Notes: generated by a model from the sequence alone, not told the origin. A stretch of 64,000 nucleotides of DNA from Palsa-295 sp963785585 (GCA_963785585.1 CAWAVW010000004.1:1674001-1738000); one strand, 5' to 3'. Shown: positions 17,290 to 26,813, counted from the stretch's first letter. Translations and numbers: made by a program.

Positions 17290-18201
17290 TCATTTGCCGG
17301 ATGAGTCGGCAAACACTTTGGAGTGAAACTCCAGCGATGCCGGCAAATGCGCCGCAAAATAGCTCCAATCGTGACCGCCGGGATACAGATGAAATTCGTG
17401 CGGGATTTTCTTTGCCGCTAACAATTCGTGGAATTGCTGCGCTCCCTTGTAAAACCCGAAATCGTCATCGGTGCCGCAATCGAAATAAATCTTCAATCCC
17501 TCCGGACGCGGGGAATTCTTAACGATCGTGAACGGGCTTTCTTTCTGCCAGAATCCGCGGTCGATTGGATCGCCAAACGTGCCGCCCATCGTTGCCGCCC
17601 ACTCGCTGCTCTGCGCTTCGGGAACCACGATGTCCGGCAGCTTCTCGATCAGCGCCGCGCTGTGCGCGCTCACCGCGCCAAACATCTGCGGGTACTTCAT
17701 TCCAAATCGCAGCGCCCCGTAGCCGCCCATCGATACGCCGGTAATTCCGCGGCTGGCGCGACCCGTCCTGATTTTGTAGTGCGACTCGATGTACGGAATG
17801 AACTCGCGGATGAAGAAATCCTCGTACTTTACTTTTCCGTCGTGCGAGTTGATGTAAAACGACCGTCCGCCGTCCGGAGCAATCACCAGAAAATTGCCGA
17901 TCTTCTTCTGGTCGTCGAGGTCCTGCAGCATATTCATTCCGCCCGAGCGCAGCAGCAGTTGCTCGTTGCCGCCCAGGCCGTGCAGAAAATAAAGCACCGG
18001 ATACAGCTCCGTTCCCTTCGCGTCATAACCCGGCGGCAAAAACGCGCAGTAGCGTACGGGATGCCCCAGAATTTTGCTCGGCGCCGACCGGCACTCGGCG
18101 CCCACTTGCCCCTGCGCGCTCGTCCATTGGATGCACGCAAGAATCGCGAACGCCAAACCCGCGATTCGCGCCGCGCCTACTCCCCGCCGCGCCTTACTCA
18201 T
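17290..18201 (-). CDS. Secreted esterase (esterase D/feruloyl esterase type alpha/beta hydrolase)
   Basis: A 303-residue secreted enzyme. Signal peptide to about residue 30; then the esterase fold with YPVLYFLHGLGGNE (oxyanion region), the nucleophile elbow GVSMGGYGALRFG (Ser at about 157), FDCGTDDDFG (acid) and YPGGHDWSYF (His). It belongs to the putative-esterase family with feruloyl esterases, S-formylglutathione hydrolase and mycolyltransferases; the substrate is unknown. Its start overlaps the end of the permease gene by 8 bases, so the two are translationally linked. Confidence 0.88.
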   Translation of the reverse strand: MSKARRGVGAARIAGLAFAILACIQWTSAQGQVGAECRSAPSKILGHPVRYCAFLPPGYDAKGTELYPVLYFLHGLGGNEQLLLRSGGMNMLQDLDDQKKIGNFLVIAPDGGRSFYINSHDGKVKYEDFFIREFIPYIESHYKIRTGRASRGITGVSMGGYGALRFGMKYPQMFGAVSAHSAALIEKLPDIVVPEAQSSEWAATMGGTFGDPIDRGFWQKESPFTIVKNSPRPEGLKIYFDCGTDDDFGFYKGAQQFHELLAAKKIPHEFHLYPGGHDWSYFAAHLPASLEFHSKVFADSSGK

Positions 18202-19540
18202 ATCGCAGCGCTTCCACCGGATTCAGCTTCGCCGCGCGCGACGCCGGATAAATTCCCGCCAGCAAGCTCACGCAGAACGAAAACAGAATCGCCATGCCCA
18301 CCAGCCACAGCGGCACCGACGACACATCCACCGGGGGCAAATTCTGCCGCGCTAGATAGGTGTTCGTGGCAAACGTCAACGCCCGCCCGATCAGCCATCC
18401 CAGCAGCACACCGAGCGCGCCCCCAACCAGCCCCATCGCTCCGGCTTCGGTCAGGAACAGCAACCGCACGTCCCAATCCGCCGCTCCCAGCGCCTTCAAA
18501 ATTCCAATCTCGCGTCGCCGCTCCAGGATCGCCATCACCAGAGTATTGATAATTCCCAGCGACGCTACCGTCAGCGCAAGGCTTCCGAAAATCCCCAGCA
18601 GCGAATCAAACACAATGAAGACCTGCCTCAGATTCTTGGTCGCGTCCAGAATCGAAAACGTCCCAAAACCCATTTTCTTGATCGACTCTTCCACTGCCTG
18701 CACACCTGCGGGACTCTTCACCCGCACCGTCAGGCTGTCGTACGTAACTTTTCCGTTTGCCCCGCGCAGCATTTCGCGCATATCGGTCGGCTGCGCAATC
18801 TTCAGTGTCTGCGCGATTTTCAGCGGTATCAGCAAACGCCCTCGACCGAAGCCGCCAAAGCCCGCAGCCGGTTCCGTTTCCACAATCCCGATGATTTTCA
18901 GTTTCAATTCTCGCGGAATCACGGAAAATCCGGACGACTCTCCGTCCTCGCCCGCTGCACCGGGCTCCGCGGGCAACGCCTGCCTTTCCGCGTAGCGCAG
19001 CACCAATTCCTTGCCGATCAGCGAATCCGTTTGCGTCGAAAGCTGTTTCGCCAGTTCGATCTGCAAAATCGCTTCATCGGCATCCGGCCCGGAAAAGTAC
19101 GAGCCCTTCATTCCTTCGTACGACCCGTCCGCTTTCGCCGAGTCCGGCACTCCCGCCGCCGTGGTCGTGAACGGTTTCCCTTCGAATTGAATCTCCGTCG
19201 GGAAGCGAACTTCCGGATACACCTCGACCACGTTCGGCAGCTTCGCCAGTTCCAGCCGCGCATCTTCATTCAAACGGCGCGGCGGAGTCGTATCCGGCGG
19301 CTCATTCGCCGCCGGCCCGTTGAATCCACGCATGCTCGATTTCGACATCACCATCACCGCGTCGAACAATCCCGAATGGGTCAGCCGCGTGTTGGCCAAT
19401 TCCTGTAACCCTACCCCCAGCGACAGCATCGCTACCAGCGACGCCACCCCCACGCCGATTCCCAGCGTCGTCAGCGAATTCCGCAAAATCGCTTCCCGCA
19501 AATTCCGCGCCGCCAGTTCCGTCAAGTCTCCCAGTTTCAT
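18194..19540 (-). CDS. ABC transporter permease (MacB/FtsX family)
   Basis: A 448-residue MacB-type permease. One membrane helix at about residues 22-45 (TTLGIGVGVASLVAMLSLGVG) is followed by a large extracytoplasmic MacB core domain (to about residue 300) and three C-terminal helices with the ERRREIGILKALGA coupling motif. Such systems work as mechanotransmission pumps on lipoproteins, peptides or macrolides rather than as channels. Overlaps the ATPase gene by 4 bases (ATGA) and the esterase gene by 8. No membrane-fusion partner is present. Confidence 0.93.
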   Translation of the reverse strand: MKLGDLTELAARNLREAILRNSLTTLGIGVGVASLVAMLSLGVGLQELANTRLTHSGLFDAVMVMSKSSMRGFNGPAANEPPDTTPPRRLNEDARLELAKLPNVVEVYPEVRFPTEIQFEGKPFTTTAAGVPDSAKADGSYEGMKGSYFSGPDADEAILQIELAKQLSTQTDSLIGKELVLRYAERQALPAEPGAAGEDGESSGFSVIPRELKLKIIGIVETEPAAGFGGFGRGRLLIPLKIAQTLKIAQPTDMREMLRGANGKVTYDSLTVRVKSPAGVQAVEESIKKMGFGTFSILDATKNLRQVFIVFDSLLGIFGSLALTVASLGIINTLVMAILERRREIGILKALGAADWDVRLLFLTEAGAMGLVGGALGVLLGWLIGRALTFATNTYLARQNLPPVDVSSVPLWLVGMAILFSFCVSLLAGIYPASRAAKLNPVEALRYE

Positions 19541-20286
19541 GGGCGCGCTCCCTGTCCTGCGGGCGCGCCGCCGCGCTGCAATTCGTTCGGCAGATCGCTG
19601 ATCAATTTTCCGTCGCCCATCGTGAAAATCCGCTGCGCATAGCGCTCGGCGCGCGCGCGATCGTGCGTCACCATCACGATCGTCATTCGCAGCGTCTGGT
19701 TGATTTCCTGCAGCAGATTCATAATCGCGTCGCCCGTCGCGCTATCCAGGTTGCCCGTCGGTTCGTCGGCCAGCAAAATCGTGGGACGATTCACCAGCGC
19801 CCGCGCCAGCGAAGCCCGCTGTTGTTCGCCGCCGGAAAGTTCCGTCGGCCGATGCGTCAGCCTCGCCGTCAGCCGCACTCGCTCCACCGCCTCATGCACG
19901 CGCGCCGGACGGCCCGCTCGCTCGACCTCCGCCAGCCGCAGCGGCAACTCCACGTTTTCTTCCAGCGTCATCCGCGGCAGCAAATTAAACGCCTGAAAAA
20001 CCATTCCCACGGTCTGGCTGCGGTGCTTGGCCAGCTCTGCGGAATTCATTTCCGCTAAATTTCGCCCGTGCGCAAACACTCCGCCGGACGTCGGCCTGTC
20101 CAGACCCGCCAGCAAATTCAAAAGTGTGGATTTTCCCGAGCCGGAGCTGCCCAGCAGCGCCACAAATTCCCCCGGCGCAACCGAAAGCGTCACGTCGTTT
20201 ACCGCCGGCACGATGTTTGCGCCCATCTGGTAACTTCGGGAAACGTGCTCGGTATGGATCGCAGGGCTACCTGTGGATTCCGTCAT
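19537..20286 (-). CDS. ABC transporter ATP-binding protein (LolD/MacB type)
   Basis: A 249-residue ATPase with Walker A LLGSSGSGKSTLLN near residue 45, the Q-loop VFQAFNLLPRMT, signature LSGGEQQRASLARALV, Walker B ILLADEPTGNLD and the H-loop MVTHD. The pattern is that of the LolD/MacB/YknY group and fits the adjoining permease. It is the first gene of the operon 20286-17290. Confidence 0.95.
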   Translation of the reverse strand: MTESTGSPAIHTEHVSRSYQMGANIVPAVNDVTLSVAPGEFVALLGSSGSGKSTLLNLLAGLDRPTSGGVFAHGRNLAEMNSAELAKHRSQTVGMVFQAFNLLPRMTLEENVELPLRLAEVERAGRPARVHEAVERVRLTARLTHRPTELSGGEQQRASLARALVNRPTILLADEPTGNLDSATGDAIMNLLQEINQTLRMTIVMVTHDRARAERYAQRIFTMGDGKLISDLPNELQRGGAPAGQGARP

Positions 20287-20353
20287 GGGCCTCTCTATAG
20301 TAATACGTTTGCGTGGTCGCGTGAGTTACACTCGGTAGAACGCGCCCCTTTCG

Positions 20354-21034
20354 ATGAGATTCCGCTCCCGTTGCCGCCAGAATCGCCGCGCTGCGTCCTT
20401 GCCCCGCGCATGTACGATCGGCCCGCGCAGCGTTCTCCCCGCCGCCATCGCGCTTTTTCGTATGGGACTTCTCGTTTCGATGCTCGCCGCGGTGATTTCG
20501 CCGTCCCTTTTCGCCCAGGATGTTTCGCGCTCCGACGACCCGAACCGCCGCATCTCGCATTACACCGAATCCGTGCGCCTCTCGACAGGCGAAGTTCGCC
20601 GCGGCGACACCTGCGTCACCTTTGAACCGACCATGGAATCCGGCACTTTTTTCGATGGACTCGAGCGCATCGATCTCGATAGCGGCGTTCAATTCCGCAG
20701 GAATTCAGCCAGCGTCTTGCTCTTCCCCAGCTACTTGAAGATCGATATTCACGTCAGCGTCCACCTCTGCGACGCGAATATCTACACCCCGGCGCGATCG
20801 CCGGACTTCATGAAGGGAATGAAATTTCGCGCTCAGTGGAAACGCAATCTGGAGTTGCGGCCCGTCGCCAACATCACCCTGGAAAGCGTGCCGCTCAACC
20901 TAGAAGACGGCGACAATCGCTTGCTGTTTGTGCTGCGCATTCGTGACGAAGATGTGCCGCTCACCGATCACTTGATCATTTCGGTTCTGACCGCGCAAGG
21001 AAAGCTGTTGTCCCGTATGTCGGCGCGTTTGTAG
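20354..21034 (+). CDS. Secreted hypothetical protein
   Basis: A 226-residue protein of unknown function. If translation begins at the ATG at 20354, an Arg-rich leader precedes the hydrophobic stretch MGLLVSMLAAVISPSLFAQ; an internal ATG at 20462 gives an ordinary 19-residue signal peptide and may be the true start. Neither has a clear ribosome site. The mature part is beta-rich (GDTCVTFEPTMESGTFFDG, LLFVLRIRDEDVPLTDHL) and ends LSRMSARL. It diverges from the ABC operon. Confidence 0.6.
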   Translation: MRFRSRCRQNRRAASLPRACTIGPRSVLPAAIALFRMGLLVSMLAAVISPSLFAQDVSRSDDPNRRISHYTESVRLSTGEVRRGDTCVTFEPTMESGTFFDGLERIDLDSGVQFRRNSASVLLFPSYLKIDIHVSVHLCDANIYTPARSPDFMKGMKFRAQWKRNLELRPVANITLESVPLNLEDGDNRLLFVLRIRDEDVPLTDHLIISVLTAQGKLLSRMSARL

Positions 21035-21154
21035 CGCCACAATCGCCACGGTGCACGATGTCTCCGGAGCCTCAGGCCGTTCTCCGCTTTTCTCGATGGT
21101 AAGTCTTTTCGCTTGCTCCAGTAGGATTCGCTGCGCTCTCGCGCAGCCGTCGCG

Positions 21155-21373
21155 TTAGCGTTTCTGCTCCGCGCGCCGCTCGCCCACCCAGGCCAGAAAC
21201 GTTTTCATCCGCGCCCGCTCGCGCCACATCAATCCCACAAACTCACCGCGATTCAAATGCCCTGCGTCCGGCCCGAAATACGTCTCCATCCGCCACTGCA
21301 GGTAGGGCGAATCCCACGGGCGCAGCCGGTAACCCTTCGCCACGATCCAGTAGTAACGCAGCGCGTTCAGCAA
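21155..21373 (-). CDS. Small hypothetical protein
   Basis: A 72-residue protein of unknown function, rich in aromatic and basic residues (MLNALRYYWIVAKGYRL, SPYLQWRMETYFG, FLAWVGERRAEQKR). No membrane segment. It diverges from the TPR gene. The sequence looks like a folded small helical protein, and I see no better frame, but evidence is limited to composition. Confidence 0.5.
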   Translation of the reverse strand: MLNALRYYWIVAKGYRLRPWDSPYLQWRMETYFGPDAGHLNRGEFVGLMWRERARMKTFLAWVGERRAEQKR

Positions 21374-21453
21374 GCCGTCACCCGTGCGCGACTGCCCTCA
21401 AGCGCCGCATAAGGGCAGTCCGTCTTCGGATTGTCCGATGTTAGAATCGAGGC

Positions 21454-21819
21454 GTGACGCACTCGCCAAATCCTGCCGCCGAAGAACACTACTACGCGGG
21501 TACGGACTTTTTTGGCGAAAGAAAATACGCCGAAGCCGTCGCGGAATACAAAAAAGCGCTTGATCTCGATCCTCAATTTGCCGACGCGCTTCATGGCCTG
21601 GCGCAAGCCTATCACGCTCAACTGGATTTTGACCGCACCATCGAAACCGGACAGCGCCTGATCGCACTCGATCCCGAAGACGTGCTCGCCTGGACCACCA
21701 TCTCCCGCGCCTATCAGCGCAAAGGCATGGTCCCCGAAGCTGAGGCCGCGGGCAACAAAGCGCGCATCCTCGGCTGGAAACACGAACTGCGCGCCCAGAA
21801 AAACGCCGCCAAGTCGTGA
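21454..21819 (+). CDS. Small TPR-repeat protein
   Basis: A 121-residue protein made almost entirely of three tetratricopeptide units: AEEHYYAGTDFFGERKYAEA, AEYKKALDLDPQFADALHGL, and ETGQRLIALDPEDVLAWTTI. The A..L..DP spacing marks them. TPRs bind protein partners. GTG start; no signal peptide, so cytoplasmic. No partner gene is evident. Confidence 0.85.
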   Translation: MTHSPNPAAEEHYYAGTDFFGERKYAEAVAEYKKALDLDPQFADALHGLAQAYHAQLDFDRTIETGQRLIALDPEDVLAWTTISRAYQRKGMVPEAEAAGNKARILGWKHELRAQKNAAKS

Positions 21820-21932
21820 AAACGACCCGCCGTCCTGTGCGGTTCCCGCGCCTTTCACCGTCAGTCTGCGCTTCGCTTCGGGCAGCCGCAGCCGCTATCG
21901 CCGACTTCATCGTCAACCCGTCTTCCGTCGCT

Positions 21933-23504
21933 TCAATTCTTCGGTGACGCCGCCTCCCCGCCCAAATTGCCAAACGGCCACAATCCAAACGCCTTCAAAA
22001 ATCCATCCTGATGCTTATCGACGAGCATCTTCGCCGTCACCGCATCCGGCGCCGGGGACGCATACCGCTCCGGCCGGTCCGCAATCCAAAACGCTGTCAG
22101 CGCCTGAATCGCCGCATTGCGATCGAGAACGTCCGCCTGTACCTTATCGAATGTATCGACCGCCGAATGATGCGTGAATCGGTAGTCCGCCGTGTCCTGA
22201 TCCAAGTTAATTCCCGGCAATCCGGCGATGATGAACGGACCGGTGTCCGTGCCGAACACCACGTCATCATCCACGCTGAGCTTTCCAAACGCCTGCAAGG
22301 ACGCGGCAAACGGCTCGGTGACCGCGACCAGGTCCTGCCGGCCGCCCAACTGCAAACCGGTCACGGCGCCTTGCCCCGCATCCAAAATCACCGCTGCCAC
22401 GTGATTCGCCATCTCGTCTTTGTGCGTTTTCACGTACGCAATTGAGCCAAGCAGCCCTTCTTCTTCTCCGGTAAACAGCACAAAGCGAATCGTCCTTCGC
22501 GGTTTGTATCCGGACTTCACGATCGCTTCGGCCGCACCCAGAGTCGTCGATGTTCCCGCGCCATTGTCCGTTGCGCCGGACGCGAGATCCCACGAATCCA
22601 AATGCCCGCCGACCACCACAATCTGTTCGGGATGTTCCGTTCCGCGAATCTCGCCGATCACGTTCGCCGTGTTCACCGGACCATCCGTCAGCCGGTTCTG
22701 CACGTTGATCTTCACCCGAACCGGAACTCCGCGATCGAGATACCGCTGCAACTGCTGCTGATCCTCGGCCGACATGCTGACCACCGGAATTTCATACGTG
22801 GTGTCAAAGCCGAGCGCTCCGGTGTGCGTCAAGTGCATTCCCGCCGAAGGCCGCCCGCCCTGCCCTCCAATCACCGCGACGGCGCCGTTCTCGTGGGCCA
22901 CTTTCAGAAAATCGCCGAATTGCAGGAACGCCATCATCCGGTCTTTCGGCGCTTCACCCTTCGCGTACGTAATCAGAATTTTGCCCTTCCAGCTCGCTGC
23001 ATGGTTCTTGATTTCACCCGACAAGTCGTTCGTGTTCACGCCCACCAGGTCCGCTTCCGCGCCGCCCGGTGCCGTCGAGCCCACCCAGCCGAGCGAATCG
23101 ACCATCAGCTTGCGGTGAATCGGCGCCACCAATTCCGCTTCGGCCGATAAGCGCGTCCATCCGCGCGACACCTGAAAATTTTCGGTGTGCACATTTTCCA
23201 GGCCAATTGCCTGCATCTTTTCCACGCCCCACGCGATCGCCTTGTTGCATTCCGGCGAACCGGTCACGCGCGCGCCAATGTCGTCGCTGATTTCGCGCAG
23301 GTATTCGTACGTCTGCGACTCCATCGTCGCCGCGCCCGCCACCCCCGCCAGCGCTTGCAGCGTCCCATCGTCGGTCTTGGCCGCCGCGGATTTCGTCGCA
23401 GTGCTTTGCGCGGCTACGGCCTTTTCCGGTGACGCGCCCAGCATCATGAGCGCAGCCGCCGCCAGCACAGCGAACGATGTTCCGAGTATTTTTCCTGCCG
23501 TCAT
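21933..23504 (-). CDS. Secreted M28 family zinc aminopeptidase
   Basis: A 523-residue exported peptidase with a signal peptide (residues 1-31). It has a PA-type insert and then the M28 zinc site: GGHLDSWD (His and catalytic Asp), ATDNGAGT (bridging Asp), FTGEEEGLLGS (catalytic Glu and ligand Glu), VILDAGQG (Asp) and RFTHHSAVDT (His). This matches glutamate carboxypeptidase/aminopeptidase-type members that trim peptides in the periplasm or outside. Length is normal and all ligands are present. Confidence 0.92.
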   Translation of the reverse strand: MTAGKILGTSFAVLAAAALMMLGASPEKAVAAQSTATKSAAAKTDDGTLQALAGVAGAATMESQTYEYLREISDDIGARVTGSPECNKAIAWGVEKMQAIGLENVHTENFQVSRGWTRLSAEAELVAPIHRKLMVDSLGWVGSTAPGGAEADLVGVNTNDLSGEIKNHAASWKGKILITYAKGEAPKDRMMAFLQFGDFLKVAHENGAVAVIGGQGGRPSAGMHLTHTGALGFDTTYEIPVVSMSAEDQQQLQRYLDRGVPVRVKINVQNRLTDGPVNTANVIGEIRGTEHPEQIVVVGGHLDSWDLASGATDNGAGTSTTLGAAEAIVKSGYKPRRTIRFVLFTGEEEGLLGSIAYVKTHKDEMANHVAAVILDAGQGAVTGLQLGGRQDLVAVTEPFAASLQAFGKLSVDDDVVFGTDTGPFIIAGLPGINLDQDTADYRFTHHSAVDTFDKVQADVLDRNAAIQALTAFWIADRPERYASPAPDAVTAKMLVDKHQDGFLKAFGLWPFGNLGGEAASPKN

Positions 23505-23581
23505 CGAGTCATCCCTCCGAAATCCTTACCTGCGGCCCGCGCAAAACGATACGGCATCCCGCAGCGCGGGTAAACCGCAAA

Positions 23582-24304
23582 CTATCGCAGATGCATGCGC
23601 CTTTTCGCTTCGGATACGAGCTCTCGGTTGCTCACCGCGACCTCGCCATTCGGCAACGTCACGACGTCCTCGAAGCCAATCCTCGTGTCCCAACCGCGTC
23701 GCCGTGCTTCGTCCACCATCCGCCAGGCAGTTGCGTTGTATCCGTGAATCAGCCGCGGAATTGTGACGCGCTCCGCGGTCAACATCGATTCGAGCCTATC
23801 GACCACTCGCACCGCCAAAGCGAAGTCCTGCTGCTCCGGCTCGTACATCACGCGAATACATCGCCCCGCGAGGCCGCTCGCGAGAAACGGAACGGCGGCT
23901 TCCTCACTTCCGATGCCCGCCTCGATTCCGATCCCGCGATCGAGCGCCAGCTTCGCGAGCTCAGCCGCCCCGTCTTCGTTGAAATTGATCGAGATGAACG
24001 GCGGCAGCACTTCCCACTCCGCGACCTTCCGGTGGCGCTTCGCGGCGTCGCGCAGGATCCAATCGCCGGTGCTCAGCCCAAACAGCACATTCGGTATCGC
24101 CGATCGCATCGACTCCACCGCCCGCGCGACATCCTCGGAGTCGATGCTCTCGCGCCCGTATGCGTCGTAAACGTGGAAATGCACGGCGCCCGCGCCGGCT
24201 TCGACCGCGGCGCGCGCCTCCGCCGCCAGTTCCTCGGGCGATTGCGGAATCGCCGCATGCTCACCCCTGCTGCGGTTCCCGTTCAGCGCGACTTCAATCA
24301 GCAC
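23582..24304 (-). CDS. BKACE family enzyme (beta-keto acid cleavage, DUF849)
   Basis: A 240-residue TIM-barrel protein of the 3-keto-5-aminohexanoate cleavage enzyme family. The start MLIEVALNGNRSR, the AVHFHVYDAYGRES segment with the zinc-binding HxH pair, the FGLSTGDWI block and the C-terminal TRIGFEDVVTLPNGEVA block fit. Known members cleave beta-keto acids with acetyl-CoA using Zn2+. It is somewhat short for the family. The substrate is unknown and no lysine-fermentation genes surround it. Confidence 0.82.
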   Translation of the reverse strand: MLIEVALNGNRSRGEHAAIPQSPEELAAEARAAVEAGAGAVHFHVYDAYGRESIDSEDVARAVESMRSAIPNVLFGLSTGDWILRDAAKRHRKVAEWEVLPPFISINFNEDGAAELAKLALDRGIGIEAGIGSEEAAVPFLASGLAGRCIRVMYEPEQQDFALAVRVVDRLESMLTAERVTIPRLIHGYNATAWRMVDEARRRGWDTRIGFEDVVTLPNGEVAVSNRELVSEAKRRMHLR

Positions 24305-24348
24305 TCAGTTCCCCTCGCCGTCTGGCCAATCCAGATGCGCCCAGCTTC

Positions 24349-24503
24349 AAAGTTTGAAGCACTGAGGACACAGAGAACAGCATAGACGAGTTCACCGAGA
24401 CCCCTCGCGGTTCGATGCGCGTCTCTTTCAACTGAAGTCCTTGGCAACCAAATCTCCGTGACCTCATCCTTTTTCTCTGTGCGCTCTGTGTTAATGTTCT
24501 CGC
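24349..24503. repeat. CACAGAG-family dispersed repeat, copy 1 (both arms)
   Basis: The left arm (from 24349: TTGAAGCACTGAGGACACAG) and right arm (about 24471-24503: CTCTGTGCGCTCTGTG, TTAATGTTCTCGC) are imperfect inverted partners around about 90 bases. The same arms recur at ten other loci in this window. It fills most of the 295-base gap between the BKACE and aldehyde dehydrogenase genes. Confidence 0.7.
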
Positions 24504-24532
24504 TTTTTTCTTCGGCCCTGCACTCCCGCGCA

Positions 24533-24569
24533 CAAAAAAAGAAAGGCCGGGAAAACTTCCCCGGCCTTC
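24533..24569 (-). terminator. Rho-independent terminator of the aldehyde dehydrogenase gene
   Basis: On the minus strand a perfect 9-bp stem AAGGCCGGG/CCCGGCCTT (24543-24551 with 24560-24568) is followed by TTTCTTTTTTT. It lies 30 bases past the stop codon of the gene at 24600. Confidence 0.85.
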
Positions 24570-24599
24570 CTCCCACACCCTGCGAAAAACTCCAAACTC

Positions 24600-26099
24600 C
24601 TACAGCGCCGCGCACACCGACTTCACTTCCGTGTAGTGCTCCAGCACCTCATGCCCCATCTCGCGTCCCCATCCGGACTGCTTGTACCCCCCGAACGGCA
24701 ATGCCGCATCAAACACGTTGTAGCAGTTGATCCACACCGTACCCGCCCGCAACTTCGCCGCCAGCGCGTGCGCCTTTTTGATGTCACGCGTCCAGATGCC
24801 CGCCGCCAGTCCGTACATCGTGTCGTTCGCCGAGGCCACAATGTCGTCCGCGCTGCTGAACGGAATCGCGGTCACCACCGGTCCGAAAATTTCTTCCTGC
24901 ACCACTTTCATTTTCGGATTCGTATCGACCAGCACCGTCGGCTTCACGAAATAGCCTTTGTCGCCGATGCGCTCGCCGCCGCCGAGCGATTTCGCGCCTT
25001 CCTTCTTGCCCTCTTCCACGTAGCCGAGCACTCGACGCATCTGCTCTTCCGATACAAGCGGCCCCATCTCGCTTTCCGGATCAAAACCTTGGCGCACCCG
25101 AATCGAATCGGCCTTCTTCGCGATGCCGTCCACGACCTGATCGAAGATTCCCTTCTCAATGAACAGCCGCGAGCCCGCCGAACAAACCTGCCCCTGATTG
25201 AAGAAAATCGCCGCTGCCGCGCCCGGAATGGTGGCATCCACGTCCGCATCCGCAAGCACCACGTTCGGCGATTTGCCGCCCAGTTCCAGCGACACCTTCT
25301 TCAGATTTCCCGCCGCCGCATGAATGATCAGCTTGCCCACTTCCGTCGATCCCGTGAACGCAACCTTGTCAACGTCGGGATGCGCCGCGAGCGCCGCGCC
25401 GGCCGTCTCGCCATAACCCGGCACAATGTTCACCACGCCGTCCGGAAAACCCACTTCCTGAATCAATTCGCCCAGCCGCAACGCCGTCAATGGAGTCTGT
25501 TCCGCCGGCTTCAGCACGATCGTGCAACCCGCCGCCAGCGCCGGAGCCAGCTTCCACACCGCCATCAGCAGCGGAAAATTCCACGGCACGATTTGCCCCA
25601 CGACGCCCACCGGCTCCCGCAGCGTGTACGCGAGGAACTTCCCTTGCTTCTGCAAGCCCAGCGAAATCGTATTGCCTTCGATTTTCGTCGCCCATCCCGC
25701 GTAGTACCGGAAATTATCGATCGACAGCGGAATATCGGCCATCCGCGCCATCTTCAGCGGCTTGCCATTGTCCAGCGATTCCAGCTGCGAGAATTCTTCG
25801 GCATTCTTTTCGAGCGCATCCGCCAGCCGCCAGATCAGCTTTCCCCGCTCGGACGGAGACATCGTGGCCCACGGTCCTTTGTCAAACGCCGCGCGCGCCG
25901 CCTTCACCGCCAGATCGATGTCCGCCTTATCGCCTTCCGCCACGCGCGACAGCACCTCGCCGGTCGCCGGGTTGTACGTCGGGAACGTCTTGCCGGAAGC
26001 GGCGTCCACCCACTTCCCGTTGATCAGCATCTTCTGTTGCTTGGCTACATACTGCGTAACCTTCGAATCCGGTGTTACCGATATCGTCGCCGTAGCCAT
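24600..26099 (-). CDS. Aldehyde dehydrogenase (class 1/2, phenylacetaldehyde/betaine type)
   Basis: A 499-residue NAD(P)-dependent aldehyde dehydrogenase. Visible: VVGQIVPWNFPLLM and KPAEQTPLTAL (cofactor site), FTGSTEVGK, the general base in LELGGKSPNVV and the catalytic cysteine in NQGQVCSAGSRLF, then EEIFGPVV. The ATG at 26099 follows GGAGGA; an upstream ATG gives an unneeded 25-residue extension. It is close to the ALDH1/PAD group, but substrate is not certain. A strong terminator follows. Confidence 0.93.
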   Translation of the reverse strand: MATATISVTPDSKVTQYVAKQQKMLINGKWVDAASGKTFPTYNPATGEVLSRVAEGDKADIDLAVKAARAAFDKGPWATMSPSERGKLIWRLADALEKNAEEFSQLESLDNGKPLKMARMADIPLSIDNFRYYAGWATKIEGNTISLGLQKQGKFLAYTLREPVGVVGQIVPWNFPLLMAVWKLAPALAAGCTIVLKPAEQTPLTALRLGELIQEVGFPDGVVNIVPGYGETAGAALAAHPDVDKVAFTGSTEVGKLIIHAAAGNLKKVSLELGGKSPNVVLADADVDATIPGAAAAIFFNQGQVCSAGSRLFIEKGIFDQVVDGIAKKADSIRVRQGFDPESEMGPLVSEEQMRRVLGYVEEGKKEGAKSLGGGERIGDKGYFVKPTVLVDTNPKMKVVQEEIFGPVVTAIPFSSADDIVASANDTMYGLAAGIWTRDIKKAHALAAKLRAGTVWINCYNVFDAALPFGGYKQSGWGREMGHEVLEHYTEVKSVCAAL

Positions 26100-26203
26100 A
26101 TCGCGTTCCTCCTCGCTCCATCCGCCCGATGATATGCGCCTCCCCCTCGAAATGGCAATAGCCCGCATCACCATCTTGAATGGGTGAAGATCTCTACTTC
26201 CAT

Positions 26204-26267
26204 CTAAACCCGTCAGACACGAGTGTCTAACGTACCGTCAGGCAGGATTGCCTAACTTACGGTGGCG
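26204..26267 (-). repeat. REP copy 1 (left arm of RAYT element)
   Basis: A 64-base copy in minus orientation. Stems AGACAC/GTGTCT and AGGCA/TGCCT, read on the minus strand as GTTAGGCAATCCTGCCTGAC then GTTAGACACTCGTGTCTGAC. Exact inverse of 26898-26961. Confidence 0.9.
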
Positions 26268-26813
26268 GTCATACGCGCTCGACCATTTCCAATCCTCTGG
26301 TTTGCTGACGATGCGCGCTTTCACCGGATTGTTCTCGATGTAGTTCACGATTCGAACGCACTCTTCTTCGGTGCGGCACCAATGATCGAAGGATTCGGCA
26401 GCCCAGAATGGTTGTCCGGTCCGCTGCAACGCCAGGTTCGCGTAGCGGGCGCTGGCACCCTTCAGTCCCTTCATTAGCTTGGCGAGCGGAATCAACGGCA
26501 ACACCAGCGCGTGAACGTGGTTGTTCATGATCGTGTAGGCATATAACCGGTAGTGATTGAGTTCCGCGTCGCCTTTCAACAAGCAATCCCGCACGCATTC
26601 CGCCACGGCATCTTCAGCGAGCCATTGCGGTCCCCACTTCGCGGCGTGCAGCACGTTTTCCATCGTCGCGAACTTCTCGCGGTCGGTGCGGGTTTTGCCG
26701 CGCGACCCATGATTCAACATTTCCGGCGAGATCGATCCGAACAGATGCCAGGTGAGGAAGATTGCGCGGGCGTTCGGTTGCCAGTGAGGCAGATGGCGGC
26801 GGGTCATCGTCAT
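26238..26813 (-). CDS. REP-associated tyrosine transposase (RAYT, Y1/HUH family)
   Basis: A 191-residue IS200-like Y1 transposase domain. The N-terminus RRHLPHWQPNARAIFLTWHL is typical of RAYTs. The metal-binding HUH motif is NNHVHALV, and the nucleophile should be the tyrosine in VNYIENNPVKARIV, followed by the usual W.WSSA block. Known RAYTs cut and join REP hairpins as single strands. All key residues are present, so it may be active. I chose the ATG at 26813; an open frame extends to a GTG at 26903 inside the right REP. Confidence 0.9.
   Translation of the reverse strand: MTMTRRHLPHWQPNARAIFLTWHLFGSISPEMLNHGSRGKTRTDREKFATMENVLHAAKWGPQWLAEDAVAECVRDCLLKGDAELNHYRLYAYTIMNNHVHALVLPLIPLAKLMKGLKGASARYANLALQRTGQPFWAAESFDHWCRTEEECVRIVNYIENNPVKARIVSKPEDWKWSSAYDRHRKLGNPA

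Noticed and set aside
23582..26099. Catabolic operon of BKACE and aldehyde dehydrogenase
   Set aside because: A strong terminator and a dispersed repeat separate the two genes, so co-transcription is unlikely.
24636..26132. 498-codon plus-strand frame antisense to aldehyde dehydrogenase
   Set aside because: Arg/His-rich mirror of the real gene with no motif; the ALDH is complete on the minus strand.
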